Positions 10,540 to 21,088 of a DNA stretch of 64,000 nucleotides are shown one piece after another. The stretch is from Hyposmocoma kahamanoa. Lineage: Eukaryota; Arthropoda; Insecta; Lepidoptera; Cosmopterigidae. How positions within the stretch are numbered: position 1 is the first letter of the stretch; the number at the start of each line of letters is the position of its first letter. The notes below the pieces were generated by a model, which saw nothing but the letters and a program-made list of their open reading frames with translations, was not told the DNA's origin and ran no database searches. Position numbers and translations under genes: made by a program. The stretch is taken from positions 4,140,963 to 4,204,962 of the forward strand of contig NW_020653993.1 in NCBI RefSeq assembly GCF_003589595.1. Direction: 5' to 3'.

Positions 10540-12615
10540 TGCTAGTTTATTTTATTTTTATTTATTTATTTTATCTTAGGAAGACCAACAGCTTTAAAGT
10601 AAATTAGTCGTTAACAGTAAAAACTGAAGGCCAATTATAGGTCCTCACAAACAACAACACAATAAAATGAACCTTAACAGATACACGGTGCACAATTAAA
10701 TCTATGACATACAAAGAAAAGGGAAAAAAAAACGAAGAAATTACTCACTATGACTCAAAAAAATGCCTACTTAGTGCATTCCTTGCCGTAGCCACGCTAG
10801 TATTAAATAGATCCAAATCGAAGGTCATACAAAGAATATTAAAATTATCGCTAGCACGCCACATAAACTCGTTTTGCCTGTAATTAGTATGGGCCGGGGG
10901 TAGAAATAAAAGGAAATTATTTCTCAGTGACTTGGTGGGCACTTTTAGAGATATCTTTGATAGAAGTTCTGGGCAGTCTATTGAACCTGAAGCTATTTTA
11001 ATTAATAACATCAAGTCACTAATATTACGACGCGTTACTAGTGGTAAAAGATGGTGTTTCTTACAGAGACTGTAGTAATTGGAGGAAATGTAAGACTCAT
11101 TCATGCGGTAGCACAGAAAACGAATGAACTTCTTTTGAACATTCTCGAGCCGTGAAATATAGACATCATATCGCGGGTTCCAAATTTGGCTGGCGTATTC
11201 TAGAATGCTACGAACAAATGAGCAAAACAGTATTTTTATAGTTTTTACCTGGACGAAATCCCTAGCACAGCGCATTACGAACCCAAGCGACTTGGACGCC
11301 TTAGACACTATGTTGTCAATATGCTCATCAAATAACAATTTAGAGTCATGTTGAACTCCTAGATCTCGTACAGAAGATTGGCTCTGCAAAATCACGCCCT
11401 TAAGAGAATAATTAAACAGCACTAGGTTACGTTTTCGACTGAAAGTAACCAGGCAACACTTTGAAGGATTAAGATCAAGATCATTAACTTGACAGTACGC
11501 TTCAAGTCTATCCAAGTCAGACTGCAAAGCCACCGCATCATCTCGTGTCCTTACTTGCGCAAAAATCTTCATGTCATCCGCAAAGCAAAGTAGATGTGAG
11601 TGCTTAAAGCATCGGTTAATGTCCGCAACAAAGATCACGAATAGCAGTGGGCCAAGCAGCGAGCCTTGAGGAACACCACTAGGAACTTTAACCCAACTAG
11701 ATATATGATTACTCACAACTACCGCCTGGGATCTGCTGTCTATGTAAGACGAGAACCATCTAAGAAGGTCACCAGCGATACCAATACGCGCAAGCTTTAA
11801 AATAAGTGTCACGTGATTAATTCTGTCGAACGCTTTACTATAGTCGGTATAAATGACATCTACTTGCCCTCCCGAGTCCATTGCACTTGCAAGAAAGCTG
11901 TTAAATAAAGCAAGATTAGAAACAGTAGACCGCCTCTTGAGAAAACCGTGCTGATATTGGCAAAATGAGTGACTAAAAGTGAAGTACACTTGGTTATAAA
12001 CGATTTTCTCAAGGACCTTAGAAATGATACAAAGTTTGGAGATTGGTCTATAGTTAGACACATCAGCCTTATTACCTTTTTTGAAAACTGGCGTTACATA
12101 GGCTCTCTTCCAAATATCCGGGACAATACACTCCGTTAGAGATCTTTTAAATAGTATGGAGATTGGAAGGGCAATGGTATCAGAGCACCTAATTAGAAAT
12201 ATTGCTGGGAGCTGATCAGGCCCAGCTGATTTAGCCGGGTCCAATTGCTTGAGTAAGCGGCGCACTTGTGCCTCTACAACCGATATAGTACTCAGTGACG
12301 CTACAGTCTCAGAAGGTACACCAACTACAGGCGAAGAATGAATACTAGATGGCGCTAAAAAAGTAGAATGAAAATAATCCGAAAAAGCGTCACAAATAGA
12401 ATTACCCGTATTAAATGTATTCGCGCGATTTAGTTGTGTTACCTCTCCTTGGTTCTTGCATACAAGCGTGCCTACTACAGATATATTATATGATTTTTGA
12501 CCTTTTTCCTAATATCTTGTCATACCTGTTTTTAATCGCCGTTTGCGTTACCTCCCGACGCAAAAATAGGGGAGTTATAAGTTTAAAAGCTTGTTCTATA
12601 GACCTGAGTGTTAAG
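10540..12615 (-). mobile_element. jockey-like LINE, 5'-truncated
   Basis: The element includes the end of the region upstream of RT, the RT domain, the C-terminal domain and a 3' UTR of about 200 bp ending in an (AAATA)n tail at 10,540-10,575. A short piece upstream of the RT reads in another frame between about 12,510 and 12,615, where the similarity stops. It is therefore 5'-truncated and lacks the endonuclease and ORF1. I could not identify a target duplication. Confidence 0.85.
10748..12508 (-). CDS. reverse transcriptase of jockey-like LINE (partial ORF2)
   Basis: RNA-directed DNA polymerase used for target-primed reverse transcription of the element. The frame is open from a TAG at 12,509-12,511 down to the stop at 10,748-10,750. 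Counting from the GTG codon at 12,265, motif A (YTDYSKAFD) carries the Asp at residue 141. Motif B is SGVPQGSLLGPLLF at 196-209, and motif C is FADD at 228-231, so the catalytic aspartates are all present. The C-terminal region (about 330-505) has the Cys-x-His-poor form usual for jockey-clade enzymes. About 80 further open codons lie before 12,265. A frame change at about 12,508 detaches the upstream portion, and the endonuclease is missing, so it cannot be autonomous. Confidence 0.88.
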   Translation of the reverse strand, partial: EKGQKSYNISVVGTLVCKNQGEVTQLNRANTFNTGNSICDAFSDYFHSTFLAPSSIHSSPVVGVPSETVASLSTISVVEAQVRRLLKQLDPAKSAGPDQLPAIFLIRCSDTIALPISILFKRSLTECIVPDIWKRAYVTPVFKKGNKADVSNYRPISKLCIISKVLEKIVYNQVYFTFSHSFCQYQHGFLKRRSTVSNLALFNSFLASAMDSGGQVDVIYTDYSKAFDRINHVTLILKLARIGIAGDLLRWFSSYIDSRSQAVVVSNHISSWVKVPSGVPQGSLLGPLLFVIFVADINRCFKHSHLLCFADDMKIFAQVRTRDDAVALQSDLDRLEAYCQVNDLDLNPSKCCLVTFSRKRNLVLFNYSLKGVILQSQSSVRDLGVQHDSKLLFDEHIDNIVSKASKSLGFVMRCARDFVQVKTIKILFCSFVRSILEYASQIWNPRYDVYISRLENVQKKFIRFLCYRMNESYISSNYYSLCKKHHLLPLVTRRNISDLMLLIKIASGSIDCPELLSKISLKVPTKSLRNNFLLFLPPAHTNYRQNEFMWRASDNFNILCMTFDLDLFNTSVATARNALSRHFFES

Positions 12616-12995
12616 GTGGTTTTCCCCTGGCAAGGCGAGACGAAACGAGACGAGATAAGAATCGAAATATCACCGGTCTATTTCCACCATTAATTGTCAT
12701 AATGTGACTGTGTTTGTGAAATTCAGTGCTGTTCTGTTCGCCTAGCGATAAATACGCTGCTGGAGGTTACTCCAGCATGTTATATGTTAATGTCCTGTTA
12801 ATGTTTTTTTTATTAAATGTTTACGGAAGATGAATCAGAAAAAGCCATCTTTTTTAAATCTCAAATCGTATGTACTCCACAATCTAGCGATTAATAGTAA
12901 TAACCACTGCGAGCTCGCACGAGATCGTGCACTTTTGTCATATAAAAAAAAAATAAAAAATCAAAGTTAGGGCGCGGTTAGTGAAATCTTTTTTT
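12616..12995. other. unassigned
   Basis: Contains a tandem-like GAGACGAAACGAGACGAG run at 12,637-12,656 and a small inverted repeat (GCTGGAG...CTCCAGC) at 12,762-12,779. No gene recognised. Confidence 0.3.
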
Positions 12996-12996
12996 T

Positions 12997-13150
12997 ATTA
13001 TACCAAGTGACGGGACGAACAAGCTGTGCGCCTGGTTACAGTGCCATTCGGAGCCTTAATCGCAAACATCTTATGTGCACTGCCACTGCGCCCGTCACCG
13101 TGGGACCTAAGTTGACAAGTCGCAAGTGCCCGTAATTTCACCAGCTCTTA
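12997..13150 (-). mobile_element. SINE-like repeat, family B, copy 6
   Basis: Reverse copy covering the 3' two thirds of the family. It begins TATACCAAGTGACGGGACGA and breaks off after TTTCACCAGC at about 13,145. Confidence 0.8.
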
Positions 13151-13480
13151 AATAAGAAAAACGGTAAGGAGAAGGCCGTATATGTTCATCATGAGTGATG
13201 AATATATTAAAAGGTTTAATTTTTGAATATCGCCTTACAGACTGAAAACTTTGTGAACGCTGCTTTCAGAACATTTAAAGGATCGTTCTAAATTACAAAA
13301 CAAATTACAGTCACGTTCATTCATACTTTAACTGAAAGTTAAAATCTGGGTACATCACGTCTCACAAGTTTATTTGACACGATTTTATATATGAATTTAA
13401 ATATTTGTTACGGACTCTTGTTGGGTGTACACCTAATTACAAGAACCCTTATGATACTAATGGAGGAGAGTTTAAATGAT
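13151..13480. other. no recognised feature
   Basis: AT-rich. Nothing supportable. Confidence 0.3.
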
Positions 13481-13539
13481 ATAAAAAAATCAGACCATAA
13501 CATACGAGAGATATAGTATAGTATAATTATTTCTGATGC

Positions 13540-13790
13540 TCAGCAGTATTATGAGTATTTTATCTCTTAATAGTAGTTTACGATTGAGAGTTGATACTAC
13601 CTCAGTAGCAGGGACACTGGCTTTATCACAGATTTTATTTTTACAAAAGAAATTAAAGCCATTTGAAAAATATGTCCTATAGTATACGTGTTCTATATAA
13701 TTCAGTTGATATAAAGAGGTTGAGGTTGTATCGACTCTTAAAACATATAAGACGAAGCTGAGTAAGGACATATTTCTATGCAATTACAGT
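13540..13790 (-). repeat. dispersed repeat, family N, copy 1
   Basis: Blocks GTTGATACTACCTCAG, GCAGGGACACTGGCTTTAT and GAGGTTGTATCGACTCTTAA recur at 21.42-21.57, 41.90-42.05 and 42.98-43.06 kb. Non-coding. Class unknown. Confidence 0.45.
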
Positions 13791-13829
13791 GACAAAACGA
13801 AAGTTCGAAGTAACTCTGCAGCTGTTGGT

Positions 13830-13893
13830 GTCGATTAGTGTCGCTGCTCACCAGGCGCACGACTTATTCGTCCCGTTACTTGATATTAATAGA
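13830..13893 (+). mobile_element. SINE-like repeat, family B, 3' fragment (copy 7)
   Basis: Only GTGTCGCTGCTCACCAGGCG through CTTATTCGTCCCGTTACTTG is recognisable. Confidence 0.65.
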
Positions 13894-14109
13894 CACTAAA
13901 AATTAACCAATATGTATTTGAAATTATCCGTAATTTAATAAATAATCCGAGAACCGAACGACTATTTGCAAATGTGAGAATACGATTCTTACTATAGAAC
14001 TGTTTTTATAATTTACAGAAGTCGTTTTCAGGACGCGATAAGAATGAAAAATTGTCGCTAATGTTGAATGTTTTTTTTTTTAATTAAAAAATAAGTGCGT
14101 ATGTCACTA

Positions 14110-14645
14110 CCATCTCACTCGATGGAAAGTGACGATGACGTCGACAATGCAGCATGCACACCCAAATAATGCCTATTTACTGTCGCCTTTCAATTTCAAG
14201 TTATAACGTTCAGGGAACAAGTCTGCAGGCAGGGAACTCCACTCCATAGCCGTTCGTCGTATAAATGTGGAAGCGTAACGCTTCGTGTGAATTCTCGGAA
14301 TACCCACAACATAGGGGTGGAACCCCAGCCAACGGCCCCCGATGATAGAAAGGGGAAGGCGGAATTAATTCGTGCAAATCCCTCGCAAACTCTCCGTGAT
14401 ATATCCTGTAGAATACTGAAAAGCGGGCAACTTTTTGCAGCTTCGCCTCTACTAATTTTGATTTACCTATAAGCCTCTTGGCAAACTTGTCGATTGAAGG
14501 AGCCAGTTGGTATGTAGCAGAGCCATCCCATAGGTGGCAGCAGTACTCCATACACGAACGAACTTGTGCTTGAAGCAATTGTCCCGATGTGAAGTAACAT
14601 CTCACCATGGAGAGGATGCCGAGCTTTGGCTGCATTTTTGGCCAC
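14110..14645 (-). pseudogene. LINE C-terminus, family K, copy 2
   Basis: The frame 14210-14635 is the region after the RT domain of the same LINE as at 27.8-29.0 kb. It shows KLGILSMVRCYF, AQVRSCMEYCCHLWDGSA, KRLIGKSKLVE, FSVFYRIYHGE and LIPPSPFYHRG. Downstream the last codons (EFPACRLVP) and the 3' UTR are degraded. It is 5'-truncated at about 14,645 and lacks the RT active site. Not functional. Confidence 0.78.
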
Positions 14646-15189
14646 GGATTATATGTATCTGCCGAAGTTCAAATTGGACAGGACACGTCGATTGCAACTA
14701 GCTGGAGACAGTCAGTGGAAAATGTATACGTGTATTCTTATATAACATACTAGAAACCAGTTGAAAATATATCTCTCACTGCCCACATACCTAAAGCGTC
14801 GACCTTTTGCCACGAAGAAACTGTAGTTCTCACTTACATATAATAGAATACAAACAATACCATCAAAACTTACTCAACTGAAATGCTACAAATCATTACC
14901 ATAGCTGTCATCGCATTCATTAATGAATTATTGTTTTCATTCAATGAAATTAATTAACGGTATTTTGAATTCTACTTAGGTGGGTTCTGCTTTGAACTCG
15001 TGTGTTGCTTCTAATTAATACAGTGTATAATTTAATTAATACACAAAATTTTAGGTATTGATACAATGTAGTCTTAAATTAATAACTGTTGCTGTTGAAG
15101 CCTCTCAATCGAAATGAAAAGAAGCCTGAAAATGGCTTTTGAAAATGGGTTTTTTGATATTGACAAATACTGTCATTATTAGTTAAAAT
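14646..15189. other. no recognised feature
   Basis: AT-rich. Nothing supportable. Confidence 0.35.
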
Positions 15190-15510
15190 AAATTCCTCGT
15201 GAAAGAGTTCGTCTAGGGAACTAAAGCCCCCTTTACCTATTTCTGCCGTCAAGCAGTATTGTTAGCATTACTGCGTTCCGGTTTTCAAGGATAAGGGTGA
15301 TGCAGTCTTTAAAGGTACTTGTGACATAAGTTGACAAGTCCCATGACTTGTCAACTTATGTCACAAGGTTATGAGCTTAGTGACGGTGATCCTCAGATAT
15401 TTGCGATTTTAAGTCCTGAGTGGCACTGCAATTGTGTTGAACAGGCGTGTCGCTTACCACCAGGCTCACGACTCGTTCATTCCGTCATTTAGTAGCTTAA
15501 AAAATAAACA
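15190..15510 (+). mobile_element. SINE-like repeat, family B, copy 8, with internal palindrome
   Basis: Nearly full-length copy, from TTCCTCGTGAAAGAGTTCGT to CAGGCTCACGACTCGTTCAT and an A-rich tail. It is altered in the middle: the segment normally reading once as ACAAGTTGACAAGTC-type sequence is present as two opposed copies at 15,318-15,367 (see the hairpin entry). Confidence 0.85.
15318..15367. repeat. perfect 23-bp inverted repeat, 4-base loop
   Basis: Left arm 15,318-15,340 starts CTTGTGACATAAGTTGACAA. Right arm 15,345-15,367 is its exact reverse complement. The loop is CCAT. It lies inside a family B repeat, where other copies have the unit only once, so it looks like a local inverted duplication. 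Confidence 0.9.
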
Positions 15511-16184
15511 AGTTCTGTTGGATGTACCCTTTGCCAATGATACCTTTTTTAGAAAAAAACTATAATTTCTCTTCACAAGTAGTATTATGGTTCACCCCAT
15601 GTACACAGTACGGTACCGAACGAACAGTATCTCCCCGTACCGAAGCTTAACTCCGTAAAGAAAAATGTGCGTGGTAGTAACCAAAATGCCTTGTGTGGAT
15701 CAAAACAATGGTACTACAATGCAAGGTCAGGCAAAATAGAGCAAGCTCCGGCATTTGATTCACGGCCTGGACATGGAGTTATGAAAAATAAAACTGTTAG
15801 ATAAGGCATTCGAACAAAAGTGAGCTCCTGTAATCGTTCAAACTGGGAAGCAGTCTCTCTGACTACCTGACTAATGTGAAGAATCTTTACTCAAATGCCA
15901 GTGACTGCATTAGTTCTCCTGGTGTTTCCTTACGGAACACAGCAGTGATGATTTGCTTAAGAAAAAGGTGCCTAGGCAGGGTTGCCAACATCGTAATATC
16001 AGTGAAAATAAAAGAAATTACCATCGATTCAAAAACAAATAAATACTTTTAAAAAAGTTTAAATGTGCTTCGACATTGCAGTATCTTCAAAAAATGATAA
16101 CGTCATAATTTTAAGCCAAAGTTCGTTTTATGACAGCGTTTGGCTATACCACATTATGTATTTAACAAATAAAGTTCTTATTTT
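15511..16184. other. no recognised feature
   Basis: No gene, and no match to the window's repeat families. Confidence 0.35.
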
Positions 16185-16430
16185 TAACCGACATCAAAAA
16201 AAGAGAAGGTTCTCAATTCGACGGTATGTTTCTTTGTATGTATGTTACAAATTAACTCCGGCATTAGCATTTGTGAACCGATTTTGGTGATTCGTTTTTT
16301 GCTAGAAAGAAGATAATAATATCTCAATAGTGGCTTCATTTAAATTTGTAGAAAATATTCCACCCCTATTGATGGCAAACTAGGGGATGAATGACTTTAG
16401 AGGTCGGAGATTATTTTGATACCTTGTGAC
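16185..16430 (+). repeat. dispersed repeat, family D, copy 3
   Basis: Good copy. It starts ACCGACATCAAAAAAAGAGA, then has GGTTCTCAATTCGACGGTAT, ATTTGTGAACCGATTTTGGT, AGAAAATATTCCACCCCTAT and GGCAAACTAGGGGATGAATG. It ends AGAGGTCGG at about 16,424. Confidence 0.65.
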
Positions 16431-16431
16431 G

Positions 16432-16930
16432 GGACGAATAAGTTGTGCGCCTGGTCGTAAGCGACACACCTGTTCATAAAAGTTGCAATACCACTTAGAG
16501 CTTCAAATCGCAAAGATCTGAGGGGCACTGCCAATGCGCCTGTCACCATGAGACGTTATATCGACAAGTCCCATGTGCCTGTAATTTCACCAGAACCGAA
16601 ACCCAGTATAAATAATAAATAACGGACACACTCAACATAGCCCCGCACTAGGGAAAACCCTGTGTCGCGGGTGCCATGGACACACACATAGACAACCACA
16701 AATTACATCCAAACTCACGAGAGAAATAATTGTGGGCCATACAACTATTTCTCCCGGCCCGGGAATCGAACCTGGGACCTCTGCGTGGCAGTCCGGCATG
16801 GTAACCGTTAGGCCACGGAGGCAGTTAATTGCAGTTAGTATTGCTCATTTTACTGCTTGGCGACAGAAATATGTAAGGTGGCAATACTTTCCTGGGCAAA
16901 CTCTTCCAAGAAAATCTCTACTGTAACTCT
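16432..16930 (-). mobile_element. SINE-like repeat, family B, copy 9, split by a SINE
   Basis: The 3' part lies at 16,432-16,600 and the 5' part resumes at about 16,835-16,925 (TACTGCTTGGCGACAGAAAT to AAAATCTCTACTG). The interruption is the family A SINE at 16,605-16,824, so this copy is the older of the two. Confidence 0.85.
16605..16824 (-). mobile_element. tRNA-Gly-headed SINE, family A, copy 2
   Basis: Full-length reverse copy with (ATT)n-type tail at the left (AATAATAAATAACGG) and the tRNA-like head at the right, ending GGCCACGGAGGCAG. Box B is intact as GGAATCGAACC. It is inserted in family B copy 9. Confidence 0.88.
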
Positions 16931-17334
16931 CTACAAACAACATTAAAACTTAAATAAAAGAAAACACGACGGGCGCACAGATACGCATAAAAAGAATAAT
17001 TTACGTAGACTAAGCCGTTATTTACCCATTTCATATGTTCAATTTAAAAGTTACCGCATCCAAACCACAACATTGGTTCTACTAAATGATAAAAAATGGA
17101 ACGAAACTTTGCGCTCTGCTTACTGACGTGGGAGTTTCTAAAAGCTTACAAGTATTGTAAAAAGTGAAGTTAACGTTGAAGTTAATGTACGGAAAGTGTA
17201 AATTATTGCTAATGCCCAGGTCGTAGTCTTTGAATCATTGGGGTAGGCAGAGACTACGGAGCGTTACTTTGGACGATCCTGGCAAACCTCTCGTGCTTAA
17301 CTTTCATTCAACAGTCCCTTTCTTATGATAGTAA
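16931..17334. other. no recognised feature
   Basis: Nothing supportable. Confidence 0.3.
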
Positions 17335-17420
17335 GTGACATCACGAATAAGTCGTGCGCCTGGTGGTAAACGTCACGAACGAGAACTCTTTCACAAGAAG
17401 CTCTACTGCTACGTAGTTTT
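17335..17420 (-). mobile_element. SINE-like repeat, family B, internally deleted (copy 10)
   Basis: The 3' end (ACGAATAAGTCGTGCGCCTG) is joined directly to the 5' end (CGAGAACTCTTTCACAAGAA). About 200 bp of the interior is missing. Confidence 0.75.
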
Positions 17421-17440
17421 TCCACATAAGCCATCTTTAT

Positions 17441-17882
17441 TGCCTCTGTGGCCGAATGGATACCATGCTGGTTTGCTACGCAGAGGTCCCGAGTTCCATT
17501 CCCAGGCCGGGAGAAATATTTGTGTGACCAACATATAATTTTTTTTTCTTTTTTTTATAATAATAAGAACGCTCACAATCAACATAGCCCCGCACTAGGG
17601 AAACCCTGTGTCGCGGGTGCCATGGAGACACACATAGACAACCACAAATTACACCCAAACTCACGAGAGAAATAAATGTAGGCCATACAAATATTTCTCC
17701 CGGCTCGGGAATCGAACCTGGGACCTCTGCGTGGCAGTCCGGCCTGGTGATCGTTCGGCCACGGAGGCAGTTTTTATATATTCTCTCGCATGTTTGTGGT
17801 TGTCTATGTGTGTGTCCATGACACTCGTGACATATCGTTTGCCTAGTGCGGTGTTATTGTACAGTGTGTGCGTTATTTATTT
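17441..17882 (+). mobile_element. tRNA-Gly-headed SINE, family A, copy 3, split by copy 4
   Basis: The head and first part are at 17,441-17,545 (TGCCTCTGTGGCCGAATGGA...GGCCGGGAGAAATATTTGTG). The body resumes at about 17,778 (TTCTCTCGCATGTTTGTGGT) and ends GTGTGTGCGTTATTTATTTA near 17,882. Copy 4 lies between them. Confidence 0.85.
17556..17770 (-). mobile_element. tRNA-Gly-headed SINE, family A, copy 4
   Basis: Full-length reverse copy inside copy 3, with tail ATAATAATAAGAACG on the left and the head ending CCACGGAGGCAG on the right. A short direct repeat of the type TTTTTATA on both sides is a plausible target duplication. Confidence 0.88.
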
Positions 17883-18319
17883 ATGTGTCTTATTCTAAAT
17901 TATTTTAAGTTTTTTTTGTAATCAATTTGAAAATTGCCTAGACAATGCTAGGATTGCATTGTTTCCGGACATTAACCGTGTCACCTGTACAGTTACCGGC
18001 ACGGAATGCATCGCGTGAGGTGTTCATATTAAAATTGTCAGTAAGTGTAATTAAGGCCGATCTTATACTTTGTGAGAGTACTCCTAAATTGCGTTTAATT
18101 GTTGGTGTCTAATCTTGATTGTGGTTCGCAAAATTTGCATTAGATGTTTTTTTTAAATGCTCTATGGTGGGAAAACGGTATTGAAAATGTTTTGTTTAAG
18201 TAAAATACAACGACTAGACGTGAAATAAATTTATTTCTATTTGCAAACAAACATGGTATCAAAATACAAAGTAATAAGTTCCACCGTCATATCTTCATGA
18301 TCTTAGCACAGCAGTCAGC
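17883..18319. other. no recognised feature
   Basis: AT-rich. Nothing supportable. Confidence 0.35.
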
Positions 18320-18560
18320 TCATCTGCATATCGTACCCGTGGTATAATAAAACCACATCTGGTCATAAGTGTGAAAGTCCATTAGAAAGTCATAAAAATA
18401 ATACAAACTACGCGACCGCCCGTCCTGTCCCGCCCTTCTCGCGCCCGCGCTCTGTGTGTTGTTGTCCATATAAATACACGGAATCAGACCCGCCGCGGTC
18501 GCGACCCGACCTACGCCCGACCCGTGCCCGACATGCACTCGCTCTCTGTGCATTTCACGC
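18320..18560. other. GC-rich patch with a TATA-like motif, unassigned
   Basis: 18,400-18,550 is CpG-rich against an AT-rich background and contains ATATAAATACACGG at 18,467-18,480 on the plus strand. That could be a core promoter or just part of an old element. A 77-codon minus-strand frame across it shows no domain. No transcript features follow. Confidence 0.25.
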
Positions 18561-19282
18561 TTTACTGCGCTTTACGTAGCATGTCCAACGTACTCATATT
18601 TTTAATTATCCTACATTAATTTATACTACACTTTCAGTAATAATCAGGAACCCATCAAAGCAGCAGATTATTTTGAATTAAAAAAAACTATTCGTAATTC
18701 TGTTGCATTTCCGGTTCAGTATTAATGGCGACGAAAGGTGACAGATTGCAGTTTAATATATTTTTTTAAATGGTTTTTACGGCTCTGTGTACTTTTGAGC
18801 CAATTGTCAAAATAATCACAAATTTTTTAACGAACATATTACATGTAAAATGTAAACTGAAAACACTAAATTTCGTTCACTGCGTTAAATATAAAATTAC
18901 ACATAACAATTTTTTCTTGAGAGTAATGATTGCACGTTTTTTGGAACATCACTATCACTGTCATCATCCGAAAGGTCCTTTACTTCTACTACAAGTATCA
19001 GAGTGAAAAGCGTGTCACGCACTGCTGGCACCGCTTAAGCGTGTCCAGTAGATTTTAAAGTAGCCTGGAGAGTCCTGTTGACGTATTTATAGATTAATTA
19101 ATTATTTTTTTTATTGAATTGATATTCAGTTATTTTTTGTGAAATTACTAGTATTTATAGATGTTTGTCATTTCTAGACTCTCAGAGCTTCGACATTATT
19201 TAACTTGTTCAGAAAATGTGTGCGATATATGTGAATAAACACGTTACATCGTTTATATGTTGAAACTATTGTATTTGTAATT
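18561..19282. other. no recognised feature
   Basis: AT-rich. Nothing supportable. Confidence 0.35.
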
Positions 19283-19285
19283 TAC

Positions 19286-19921
19286 AGTACCGGCACGCTA
19301 TGATGGCCGTTTTGACAGATTACAATAGTGGGGTCAAATATCAATTCATTATCGAAAAAAATATAATCAAATGCGAGTCGGATCTATAAGTTTTTAGATT
19401 CATAACTAGTATTGCAAGGGTAACTGATTAAAAAGGTTTTAATAAAAGGAAAATAAAAATGTTTAGGTAAATTCATTGACTTACAATTATATGGACGTCG
19501 GGTCCGCGCTAAAAAGTGTCCGCACTTGTAAGGCGCTAAAATCGTATACAGAGCGCGACACTCCGCTTTAGTCTTCATTTGTTCTACTGACAGCGCGATA
19601 CTGCGATGACATTACAATTTCAATTTCGAATAGGTTGACTTGGGACATTTTTTTCGTGGTTTTTGTATTAGACCCGTCGTCCATTTATTTGTAAGTCAAT
19701 GGGTAAATTGCTTTGTTTTGCATTGAGCTTTGACGCGAGTTTGCCGGAGGTAGTAATTGTGCTGGACAGCGATCCTATAAATGACGATTGTGTTAGGTTT
19801 CAATTTTAAAAATTTCGAATTTTGAAAAACAAGTGCCGAGCCGAGCTCCTTCAATGTAGTTATGAATTAATACGAAACTTGATGACAAACGTGGAAATGG
19901 CCATCATAGCGTGCCGGTACT
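19286..19921. mobile_element. MITE with perfect 23-bp terminal inverted repeats
   Basis: Left end 19,286-19,308 begins AGTACCGGCACGCTATGATG. Right end 19,899-19,921 is its exact reverse complement. TA dinucleotides lie one base outside both ends (19,283-19,284 and 19,923-19,924), consistent with a Tc1/mariner-type TA target. The roughly 590-bp interior encodes no transposase. Confidence 0.75.
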
Positions 19922-19928
19922 ATAGTAC

Positions 19929-20112
19929 GATGAAGACGAACAGGAGTGCTCGCTTCAGAGATTAAGCAGAGAGAGACGACGGAGTGAAACAAAATGAGAA
20001 AGAAGAGGCAAAGGAATTAAAGAACGATTCAAAATTTGAAAATAAGTGGCCAGAAACCAGAGCAAAGGTGATAAAAAGGTGGAATGACGATGGAGGAGGT
20101 GGCATCGTCACA
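19929..20112 (+). repeat. dispersed repeat, family G, copy 2
   Basis: Opposite-strand copy of the family at 3.55 and 37.8 kb: ACAGGAGTGCTCGCTTCAG, GGCAAAGGAATTAAAGAACG, TTTGAAAATAAGTGGCCAGA and GGTGGAATGACGATGGAGGA. It begins 7 bases after the MITE above. Confidence 0.5.
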
Positions 20113-20570
20113 AGGCGATGAAAACGGTGTTGATCACTGTTGAAAATTATGTGTTGTAAGTATGTGTTCAGAGCTGCCAGATATGTGAGTTGCAATATAT
20201 GCAATATTTTAAGGAAAAATTTCCGTAGAGCACTAAGCGGAAGTTCTTCCTTACTTAAACGCGGGTAGATGCTAAAGTACAACTAGAAATTTTTTTCCAA
20301 TATATAATGTAATTCTATAACTTTGTTCTATTATTAGACAGTTAAAGGTTAGGAAAAGTAATTTTTTATTATTAAATATATAAAAATCCGATGCTTTAAA
20401 TGAAAATCGAGGAATAGATTCAGAATCTAGGTTTTATGTACTTTAAAATACGGCATGTGAAGCTTGTGAACATGCCAGCTTAAGGTCAGGGCATGCCTCC
20501 ATATTGCATCGGTCATCGTCATTTTATAACTTTGTATTTAAGCATTAGAGTTTAGTAGCAGTCCAGGTTA
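20113..20570. other. no recognised feature
   Basis: Nothing supportable. A 106-codon minus-strand frame at 19,962-20,282 overlies the family G repeat and has no domain. Confidence 0.3.
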
Positions 20571-20574
20571 CTGT

Positions 20575-20800
20575 GAAATTACCTATTTCCGCCGCCAAGC
20601 AGTAATGTGAGCATTACTGCGTTCCAGTTTGGAACGGTGAGGTTACTGGTGAAATGGGACTTGTCACTTTTGTACCAGGGCAGTGAACCTAGGATCTCTG
20701 CGATTAAAAGCTAAAAGCGCCACTGCAACTGTTATGGATAGGCGTGTCGCTTATCACCAGGCGCACGACTTGTTCGTTCCGTCACTATAAAAAAAAAAGA
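20575..20800 (+). mobile_element. SINE-like repeat, family B, copy 11
   Basis: Lacks the first 40 bases. The core palindrome (CAGTAATGTGAGCATTACTG) is intact, and the 3' end GGCGCACGACTTGTTCGTTC is followed by an A9 tail. Confidence 0.83.
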
Positions 20801-21088
20801 TGAATTATTAAAAGCCATGGTATAAAAGTTGAGACAAGAAGAAGTTGTTAGGTAGTATTTTAGAATAACCCTCAGAACGAAATATTCTGTCCTTTTTCAA
20901 CTAATAACTGACAATGGAAAGATGCACTGAACTAAGTAATATTTAATATAGTAAAGAAATGAAATACACAATCGGCATCTATTTTCCCCAAAAACTATAA
21001 TTTGGGCCTATTCAAGGCTTGAATGTTTTAGACAAACTCGTACCACCGTCTCGTACTACCTCATCTCGAATCAAATTTTTTCCCGTAC
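20801..21088. other. no recognised feature
   Basis: Nothing supportable. Confidence 0.3.

Noticed and set aside
18460..18560. RNA polymerase II promoter (ATATAAATA in a CpG-rich patch)
   Set aside because: No initiator, downstream frame or exon evidence; a TATA-like word is common in AT-rich DNA.
19962..20282. 106-codon minus-strand frame rich in Phe and Ser
   Set aside because: Antisense to the charged-codon repeat family G; the composition is what the complement would give.
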